Origin: CAZYAK01 sp964645935
GTDB taxonomy: Bacteria > Patescibacteriota > Gracilibacteria > Peribacterales > Peribacteraceae
DNA: 57,899 nucleotides
NCBI GenBank assembly: GCA_964645935.1
Contig: CAZYAK010000003.1
Coordinates: 1 to 57,899 of the forward strand
Reading direction: 5' to 3'
Every line of letters starts with the position of its first letter. Position 1 is the first letter of the stretch. Below the pieces are notes generated by a model. The model was not told where the DNA came from, did no database searches, and saw nothing but the letters and a program-made list of their open reading frames with translations. The translations under genes were made by a program, and so were the position numbers. Shown here piece by piece: positions 52,519 to 57,899 of this stretch.

Positions 52519-55024
52519 AGGTCACGGCCATACCGTCCCATGCGACCGTGAAACCCTGTCCCGCGAGGGTCGTGGTGGCACCGGGATCCTCATTGAGGCC
52601 TTGCAGCAGCGTGTCGGCATCGTCGCCCACGGCGGCGAGAATCGGGGCGAGCGTGTCGGCTGCGGTTTTGCGACCCTCCTCGGTGTACGACGCACAGAGC
52701 CGGCGTAGTGCCAGGTGCATTTGGTGATTCCGTTCGAGATGGCGGGCGCGGGCGCGGGCGTAATTGCTGGTGAGCGGGCGCCAGAACGCTTCACCCCCCG
52801 AATAGCGCAGGACCATGACGGTGTCCGCTTCGCCGAGGATGCGGCGCTCCAGGCGCTCGCCGTCACCAAGGCGGTACTCGAACATCACAGGCACAGGATT
52901 TTCGCCATCGGCCAATCCTGCCGTCCACGCGTGGGGCGATTCCGCACGCATCATGACGTCCCGATAGAACGTGCGCCACCTGCCCACGGGGATGGATGCG
53001 GCTGTCTCGTTGCGCAGAGCGACGAGCAGACGCACCTCCAGCTGAGAGATTTGGTTCTCGAGTGCCGTAAACCCGGGCCCGGACGTGACCCCAGACACGC
53101 GCATCTCCACCTGGCGGTTGCGCAGGCGGCTGATCTGCAACCTCAGGAAGCCAGACTGCGTGTTGACGAGCTCCGCTGGTGTAAACCCGAATCCCGCCTC
53201 CTGCTCGGCAGCGCCGCGGGCCAGCGCCGCAGTAGTGGCTGTCGCGGCGGCGTCGGTCATCACGGTCCGCACGGGGCGGGGCGGCAGGACCGACGCGCCG
53301 TTCAGGCGCAGGTCGCGGAGATCCGAGGTGGCGGAGATCCGCACGCGCTCCGGGCCGGAGCCGGAGTAGTCGGGCCGTTGGATGACAAAGCGGTACGCGG
53401 GCTTGCCAGCGACGGTGGCCACGCGGACGCCGTAGTAGGCACTCGTGTTGCACACCAGGGCCTGGGGTTCGCCATCCAGGAACACCTGCAGATGCTCTGC
53501 GGAGCCGCGCGGGACGCGCAGCTCGTACTGATAGTGGTAATGGGTTTCACCCACACCTTCTACCTCGCCGCCCACGGCGCGTAGGCCGTAAGGGTTGGCT
53601 GCTCCGGCGCGCTCGGCAAGCACACGATCCTCAGCGGCTTTGAGAGCGGCCAGGAGGTCTTGGAACTCCTTCTTCTCCTCCTCCAGGAGACCGTCGCGCG
53701 TATAGAGCGCGAGGAGCGCGTCCAGGCGGGAAAGCTGTGCCGGCGTGGCGGCGTCGGGGTACTCGGTGCGGAAGCGCGTCACCAGGGCGCGTGCGGAAGC
53801 CACCGTGGTGCGGCGCTCCGCGGCGGAAACCCCATGGGTGGGATCGGCAGCTTGCTGGTCGGTGAGGATGCCCTGCAGCTTGGCACGCAGCGCCGTCAGC
53901 TGGGTCTCGAAGGGCGCGGTGTCGTCACCCGAGTCTGCGGAGATGCGCTGCTGTGTGTACTCGATGCGACGGATGAGCAGGTCCACGAGTGTCTCGCGGT
54001 GCTGATCCACTTCGCGGTCTAGTGCGGTACGGGCCGTCGAGCCGGGAGTAAGCATGCGCGCCTGGTCCAGCAGGAAGACGACGCGCCGCTCACGGGCGGC
54101 GATGGCGCGGTCCAACAGGGCGTGCAGGCGCTCCCGGGCGGCGGTGATATCCCGGTGGAAGTTGGGCGCGGTCGTGCCCGCGGCCTGGATGCGGCGGATG
54201 TCCTCGTGGATTCCGAGCTCCTCCTTGCGGAGGGCCTCAAGGTCACGGTCGAAGTCGCCGCTGCGGTCGGACGCGACGCGCTCGCGCTCGGCGCGGTGCA
54301 TCACATCGATGACGGCGCTCTTGTTGCTCTGCAACACCGTAAACGTGCCATCGAACGATTCGTCGGCGTCGAGGATGATATACGGGCGGCCGCCATTGGT
54401 GACGCGCTGCATGTGCACAAGTCCGGAGATGCGCGAACCGGTGGTGTTGGCGGAGAAATTCATCGTGCCCACCAGCATCGACGGGCGGTCCGTGAGGCGG
54501 GGGCTGCGGATGTAGGCCAGTGAGAAGGCGGTGCCGTCGTCGGGGATCCAGTAGCGACGCGTGCCGTCGTTGCGATCCTCGGGCTCCACGGTGAGCGCTT
54601 CCTGGGTGCCCAGGCGCTGGTTCTGCTCCACCTGGAACCCGGCATAGCTCACGAGGTGGTCGATCTCCCGGAGGATCTCCTGACGCTCCTCCTCAAACTT
54701 CGCACGCGACTCGAAGGTGCGCGTGCGGATGCCCTCCAGACGGGCACGGATGGACTCGCGCTGGCGTTCGATGGCCTGTCCACGGGGGCTGGAGAGCCGG
54801 GCGTTGTCCTCCACGCGTCCGCCGTTCTGAGTGGCAAAGGTGACGCCCTTGTCCCGCTCCACCTGTCGGATCATGCGCTGGAAGCGTGTGTCGAGCTCCG
54901 TCACGTCCTTTTCCAGGCGCTCCCGGTCACCGGAGGATTGCGTCCAAGGTTCGGGCACCACATCCCCAAGGTGCACGAGCCGTCGCTCCCGCAGGTCTGC
55001 CGATCGGAACGCGGGCTTACGCAT
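52499..55024 (-). CDS. Large orphan coiled-coil protein
   Basis: An 841-aa soluble protein. Residues about 30-125 and 245-460 are long charged coiled coils (RLEKDVTELDTRFQRMIRQV, AIERQRESIRARLEGIRTRT, RDLEALRKEELGIHEDIRRI). Between and after are beta-rich parts (FSLAYIRSPRLTDRPSMLVG, GETHYHYQYELRVPRGSAEH, LQVFLDGEPQALVC, AGKPAYRFVIQRPDYSGSG). The C-terminal 200 residues mix helices and strands. No signal peptide. The start overlaps the stop of the 55017-55274 gene by 8 bp, so both belong to one operon. Not recognised. Confidence 0.75.
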   Translation of the reverse strand: MRKPAFRSADLRERRLVHLGDVVPEPWTQSSGDRERLEKDVTELDTRFQRMIRQVERDKGVTFATQNGGRVEDNARLSSPRGQAIERQRESIRARLEGIRTRTFESRAKFEEERQEILREIDHLVSYAGFQVEQNQRLGTQEALTVEPEDRNDGTRRYWIPDDGTAFSLAYIRSPRLTDRPSMLVGTMNFSANTTGSRISGLVHMQRVTNGGRPYIILDADESFDGTFTVLQSNKSAVIDVMHRAERERVASDRSGDFDRDLEALRKEELGIHEDIRRIQAAGTTAPNFHRDITAARERLHALLDRAIAARERRVVFLLDQARMLTPGSTARTALDREVDQHRETLVDLLIRRIEYTQQRISADSGDDTAPFETQLTALRAKLQGILTDQQAADPTHGVSAAERRTTVASARALVTRFRTEYPDAATPAQLSRLDALLALYTRDGLLEEEKKEFQDLLAALKAAEDRVLAERAGAANPYGLRAVGGEVEGVGETHYHYQYELRVPRGSAEHLQVFLDGEPQALVCNTSAYYGVRVATVAGKPAYRFVIQRPDYSGSGPERVRISATSDLRDLRLNGASVLPPRPVRTVMTDAAATATTAALARGAAEQEAGFGFTPAELVNTQSGFLRLQISRLRNRQVEMRVSGVTSGPGFTALENQISQLEVRLLVALRNETAASIPVGRWRTFYRDVMMRAESPHAWTAGLADGENPVPVMFEYRLGDGERLERRILGEADTVMVLRYSGGEAFWRPLTSNYARARARHLERNHQMHLALRRLCASYTEEGRKTAADTLAPILAAVGDDADTLLQGLNEDPGATTTLAGQGFTVAWDGMAVTFRNNPR

Positions 55025-55274
55025 GGGGGTCCAGTCCGATGGCGGGGAAGTCGTGCTCGGCCACCTGCGTGAGCATGGCGCCGGCGCGGGTCACCAGGCC
55101 TTCCTGGTGTTCGGTATTGCGGAGCAACGCGGTATTGAGCGTCTCCAGGTGCTGGGCGATGGCCTTGCGCTGATCATCGGTGAGACCGTCGGCAAGACCC
55201 TCCAGCTCCGCGCGGCGACCAGCCGGGACGGCCGTGAGGGTCTTGAGGAACGCGAGGAAGGCGGATGCGGACAT
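55017..55274 (-). CDS. Small helical protein coupled to the 841-aa gene
   Basis: An 85-aa Ala/Leu-rich helical protein (MSASAFLAFLKTLTAVPAGR, TDDQRKAIAQHLETLNTALL, RAGAMLTQVAEHDFPAIG). No signal sequence. TTGCGG-N17-TATACT then 7 nt to the ATG is a clear leaderless promoter for the two-gene unit. It may be a partner of the large coiled-coil protein. Not recognised. Confidence 0.7.
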   Translation of the reverse strand: MSASAFLAFLKTLTAVPAGRRAELEGLADGLTDDQRKAIAQHLETLNTALLRNTEHQEGLVTRAGAMLTQVAEHDFPAIGLDPHA

Positions 55275-55281
55275 TCCGGCC

Positions 55282-55310
55282 AGTATACCAAAAAAAGACC
55301 ATTTCCGCAA
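55282..55310 (-). promoter_or_regulatory. Leaderless promoter of the coiled-coil operon
   Basis: On the minus strand TTGCGG (55305-55310), 17-bp spacer, TATACT (55282-55287), 7 nt to the ATG. Confidence 0.65.
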
Positions 55311-55387
55311 TTCCCCCCACGGCAAACCCCCTTCTCTAGGAGGAGAGGGTGCCGCTGCCTCGGAAGAGACAGCGAGAGCTGTGGAGG

Positions 55388-55909
55388 TCATCGCAGATAG
55401 AACCGGACCCGCCCCGCACAGCTCGTGTATTCCAGACGCGTGTACGTGACCCCGAGATGCGTGTAGCTCGAGGGGTACCTGTACGTCAGCGGGCTATAAC
55501 AGCACGGCTGGAAGTGCACCTCGATGTACGGATTCGGCGGCGGCGTCATACCGCTGTGACTGCTGGGAGGGGTAGTCCCCTTCTCGACCGCGGCGACGCG
55601 GCCTTCCAGATTGTTGACTGCGGTTTTGACGGTGCCGAGATCCGTCTTGAGCCCTTCGATCGCGAGGAGGGCGTCGTCTGCCTTCTTCTCGGCGGACTTG
55701 GCCTTGAGCGCTGCCGCGTCAGCGACGGTCTTAGCGGTGGCCGCATCGTTGATTGCCTTCTGGGCTTTGTCCTCGATCTCCTTGAGGCGTTCGTCCAGGG
55801 TCTTGGGTTGCGGGACGATATCGTCCCCGGCCCGGGTGTTGCTGGTGGCGCCCGCGAGGGCGAGGATGGCGACGATGAGGCCCGTCGCGGCCGTGGTGCG
55901 AAAGCTCAT
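55388..55909 (-). CDS. Exported orphan coiled-coil protein
   Basis: A 173-aa protein. FRTTAATGLIVAILALAGA is a signal peptide. Residues about 38-110 form a heptad coiled coil (LDERLKEIEDKAQKAINDAA, EGLKTDLGTVKTAVNNLEGR). The C-terminal 55 residues are Pro/Tyr/Cys-rich (FQPCCYSPLTYRYPSSYTHL) with three Cys, probably disulfide-bonded outside the cell. AGGAG precedes the ATG. It resembles trimeric coiled-coil surface proteins in design. It has a consensus promoter and a long hairpin leader. Not recognised. Confidence 0.68.
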   Translation of the reverse strand: MSFRTTAATGLIVAILALAGATSNTRAGDDIVPQPKTLDERLKEIEDKAQKAINDAATAKTVADAAALKAKSAEKKADDALLAIEGLKTDLGTVKTAVNNLEGRVAAVEKGTTPPSSHSGMTPPPNPYIEVHFQPCCYSPLTYRYPSSYTHLGVTYTRLEYTSCAGRVRFYLR

Positions 55910-55987
55910 GGCTTTCTCCTGGGTGGAGGACAGGCGCGAGCCCGTCCAGTGGTGGTTGTGCCGGGTTCGTGATCTTCATTGACCTTC

Positions 55988-56095
55988 CCCACAGCCTTCT
56001 GCCCGCGGGTCGCGTGCGCGCAGGAGGGTGTGGGGAACCGGCGGAGACAAGGAGCCGCGTAGGCGTAGTATTAGTCTTTTATACTACAATGTCAA
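55988..56095 (-). promoter_or_regulatory. Consensus promoter and hairpin leader of the 55388 gene
   Basis: On the minus strand TTGACA-N17-AATACT (56067-56095). The leader then holds a long imperfect hairpin with arms CCCCACA.CC and GG.TGTGGGG spanning 55988-56035. Confidence 0.7.
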
Positions 56096-56147
56096 TATGT
56101 CGATAACTGAATTTTCCTCTTCCTAAAGCCAAAATTCACGCAAAGCA

Positions 56148-56173
56148 GGGCCCCGGTCACGTGACCAGGGCCC
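56148..56173 (-). terminator. Palindromic hairpin after the 56211 gene
   Basis: GGGCCCCGGTCAC/GTGACCAGGGCCC, nearly perfect, lies 37 bp after the stop; T-poor on the minus side. Confidence 0.7.
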
Positions 56174-56210
56174 TAGCGATGGCTGCCTTCCTTGTCAGCC
56201 GGAGACTGCG

Positions 56211-57899
56211 TTACTTCTTCGTGCTGAACTCCGCGGGGACCACGCGGAGGATCAGGTCATCGCCGTCGATGACCGCATACGCACCCGTGGCGGGGTGATA
56301 CGCGCGGTTGGTCGCGGTGACCTTCAGCTCGGCGTTGAGCTTGGCGTCGGCGGGGGCCAACGTCTGCATCGGAAGCTTCTTCGCTTCGATGCTAATGCCT
56401 CGTTCCGCCACAACCAGGTCCATGATGTCGTGCTTGCGCACGCCCTTGGTGGCGGGGGCGTCGCCCGCCCCGATGCGCCACAAGGCGAACTCGGTCCCGA
56501 CCGCCGCTCCGACGGATTTCTCCGTCATCACGACCGCCGTCACCTTGCCCTTCAACCCCTTGTACTCGGTCGGCGCGCCACCGCCCATCGAGTACACGAG
56601 GATCTTGCCCGTGTCCGTGCCGAGGACCACCGACTTGCCGTCCTCGCTCAGCTTCATCTGCGTGACACCCTTCTCGACCTTGACGGTCGTGACGGGCGAA
56701 AGCTTCTTCAGCTTCGCGACGAGGGGGTCTTCGTCCTTCAGCAGCGGGACCACGTCCTTGGCTTTCACGAGCGCTTCGTCGCGCTCGCGTTCCGCCTTGG
56801 CCAGGGCGGTTTTCAGGTCCTGGACGTCCTTGGCCTTAGGGGCCTCGTCCAGAGCCTTCTGCACGCGGGCGGCTTCGGCCTTGGCGTCGTCGAGGTCTTT
56901 CTGCTTGGGGGCTTCATCCAGTTGCCCTTTCAGTTTCTTGGCCTCGGCGAGAGCGTCCGCCAGCTCCTTGGCCTTCGGCGTCTTCTCCAGCGCCTTCTCC
57001 AGACGCGCGACTTCCGCTACGGCTTTGTCGAGGTCAGCCTTCTTAGGGGCCTTCTCGAGTTCGGCTTTGACGTCGTCACGCTCCTGGGTCCGGGTGGCCA
57101 GAGCGTCCACCGCGTCCGACAGCATCTTCGCCGTCGGTCGCTTGGCCAATTCGCCGTTTTCCGCCTTCAGGCCCGCGACCTCTTCGTCACGGGTCTTCAG
57201 GAGGGCCACCTTGGCTTCCAAATCGCGCGCCAGCTTGCCCTTCTCCTCGGACAGCTCGGCGAGCTTCTTGGTCACTTCGGTGAGCTTCTCCGCGTCGCCC
57301 TGCGGTTCGGGGATGACGTCGGCTTTGACCGGCTCCGTCTTGCTGGTGAGGTAGCGGTAGGCCGGGGGCCCACCGAACACCGTCGCCAGCAGGAGCGCCA
57401 GGCCGGTCACGCCGACGATCACGACCCCGTAGCCGCGCTTCTTGGCGGGGGGGCTGAGCAGGTCGTCGGCCGCGTTGCCGTCGTCGTTGCCGGTCTTCTT
57501 GGAGGACAGGTCTTCTTCGACCTCTTCCTCTTCGTCGTCTTCGATCTCCTCCTCCACGTAGTCGGGCGACTCCGGGCACTTCTCGTTGTGGCAAACCCCG
57601 TCCTGGTTGAGGAAGGGCTTGTCGCACTCGAGGCAGAGCGTCGGACGGGGCAGGGGCCGGCTGATCGGGCCGCTGTCCTCATCGCTGGGCAGGGGCAGCT
57701 GAAATTCGGGGCTGCTGTCTGCGGCGAAGTCGGGGGACTTGTCGCACTTCACGTTCCGGCAGACGCCGGACGTGACGGGCTGGCCGCACTCCACGCAGAG
57801 CTTGGTGCGAGACAAGGACGTCCCGCTGTCCTCGATATCCGCGAGGAAATCGTCCAGGGCATCCTGCCCGCTCGAATCGTCCTCGTCGTCATCCTCGTC
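56211..57899 (-). CDS. Zinc-ribbon, membrane, coiled-coil and beta-propeller-like protein (5' partial)
   Basis: At least 562 codons; the frame stays open to the window edge (acidic DEDDDEDD, then DALDDFLADIEDSGTS), so the true start is outside. Two repeated Cys4 ribbons follow: CVECGQPVTSGVCRNVKC and CLECDKPFLNQDGVCHNEKC, each followed by SPD. Then come a very acidic stretch, one membrane span (VVIVGVTGLALLLATVFGG), about 200 residues of Lys/Glu/Ala coiled coil with a recurring APK..DL. motif, and a C-terminal part with propeller-like strands (QMKLSEDGKSVVLGTDTGKI). It looks like a membrane sensor or scaffold. Confidence 0.75.
   Translation of the reverse strand, partial: DEDDDEDDSSGQDALDDFLADIEDSGTSLSRTKLCVECGQPVTSGVCRNVKCDKSPDFAADSSPEFQLPLPSDEDSGPISRPLPRPTLCLECDKPFLNQDGVCHNEKCPESPDYVEEEIEDDEEEEVEEDLSSKKTGNDDGNAADDLLSPPAKKRGYGVVIVGVTGLALLLATVFGGPPAYRYLTSKTEPVKADVIPEPQGDAEKLTEVTKKLAELSEEKGKLARDLEAKVALLKTRDEEVAGLKAENGELAKRPTAKMLSDAVDALATRTQERDDVKAELEKAPKKADLDKAVAEVARLEKALEKTPKAKELADALAEAKKLKGQLDEAPKQKDLDDAKAEAARVQKALDEAPKAKDVQDLKTALAKAERERDEALVKAKDVVPLLKDEDPLVAKLKKLSPVTTVKVEKGVTQMKLSEDGKSVVLGTDTGKILVYSMGGGAPTEYKGLKGKVTAVVMTEKSVGAAVGTEFALWRIGAGDAPATKGVRKHDIMDLVVAERGISIEAKKLPMQTLAPADAKLNAELKVTATNRAYHPATGAYAVIDGDDLILRVVPAEFSTKK

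Noticed and set aside
1..57899. Complete insertion sequence, prophage, tRNA or rRNA
   Set aside because: No transposase, integrase, phage structural gene or recognisable cloverleaf or rRNA block was found on reading both strands; a tRNA scan would be the decisive check.

Overview
The window is GC-rich bacterial DNA in the standard code (TGA is a normal stop). It carries about 60 densely packed genes, many of them orphans. The gene set fits a small-genome fermentative bacterium of the Patescibacteria (CPR) type: S-layer-homology proteins, a TrmB-like regulator, a four-helix-bundle protein, a FecR/ECF-sigma pair, WecB and WecG/TagA, a NIF3-like protein, 2-oxoacid:ferredoxin oxidoreductase and ADP-forming acetate-CoA ligase. 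That assignment is an inference from gene content. No rRNA, tRNA, CRISPR array or intact transposase was seen.

Layout. 1-2.5 kb: mosaic repeats, then three or four orphan minus-strand genes; three of the proteins end in -AMAA and one combines a zincin HExxH with a sigma-4.2-like peptide. 2.7-10 kb: folA, an SLH/GerMN lipoprotein-like protein, thyA, a 47-aa membrane protein, a secreted beta-propeller-like protein, a DUF4015 glycosidase-like protein and a TrmB-like regulator with a recoded copy of its own 3' end downstream. 10-13 kb: glnA and amtB. 13-21 kb: nth, a DnaQ-like exonuclease, def, two tandem ECF sigma factors with a coupled sigma-4-like ORF, and gatB. 22-30 kb: efp, an ECF sigma/FecR pair and guaA, whose last 86 bp are duplicated 661 bp downstream across a repeat cluster. 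30-40 kb: envelope polysaccharide genes (O-antigen-ligase-like, wecB, wecG/tagA), gpmA, a DsbA-like lipoprotein lacking its cysteines, a second SLH protein and trmD. 40-41.5 kb: two orphan genes with duplicated leader and terminator. 41.6-48 kb: a flavodoxin-korA-korB operon and an ADP-forming acyl-CoA synthetase, together a substrate-level ATP route from 2-oxoacids. 48-55 kb: glycosyltransferase, NIF3-like, membrane protein, four-helix bundle, patatin and an 841-aa coiled-coil protein. 55-57.9 kb: two secreted or membrane orphan genes, the last cut by the window edge.

Expression signals fall into three classes. Many housekeeping genes have a TANNNT -10 box only about 6-10 nt before the start codon, which predicts leaderless mRNAs. 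Others have a short pyrimidine-rich leader and no Shine-Dalgarno sequence. About ten dispersed, mostly single-gene orphan units instead have a near-consensus promoter, a leader hairpin, usually a Shine-Dalgarno sequence, and a strong GC hairpin after the stop. These orphan units, including the twin cassettes at 40.1-41.6 kb, are the best candidate for an undescribed system here.
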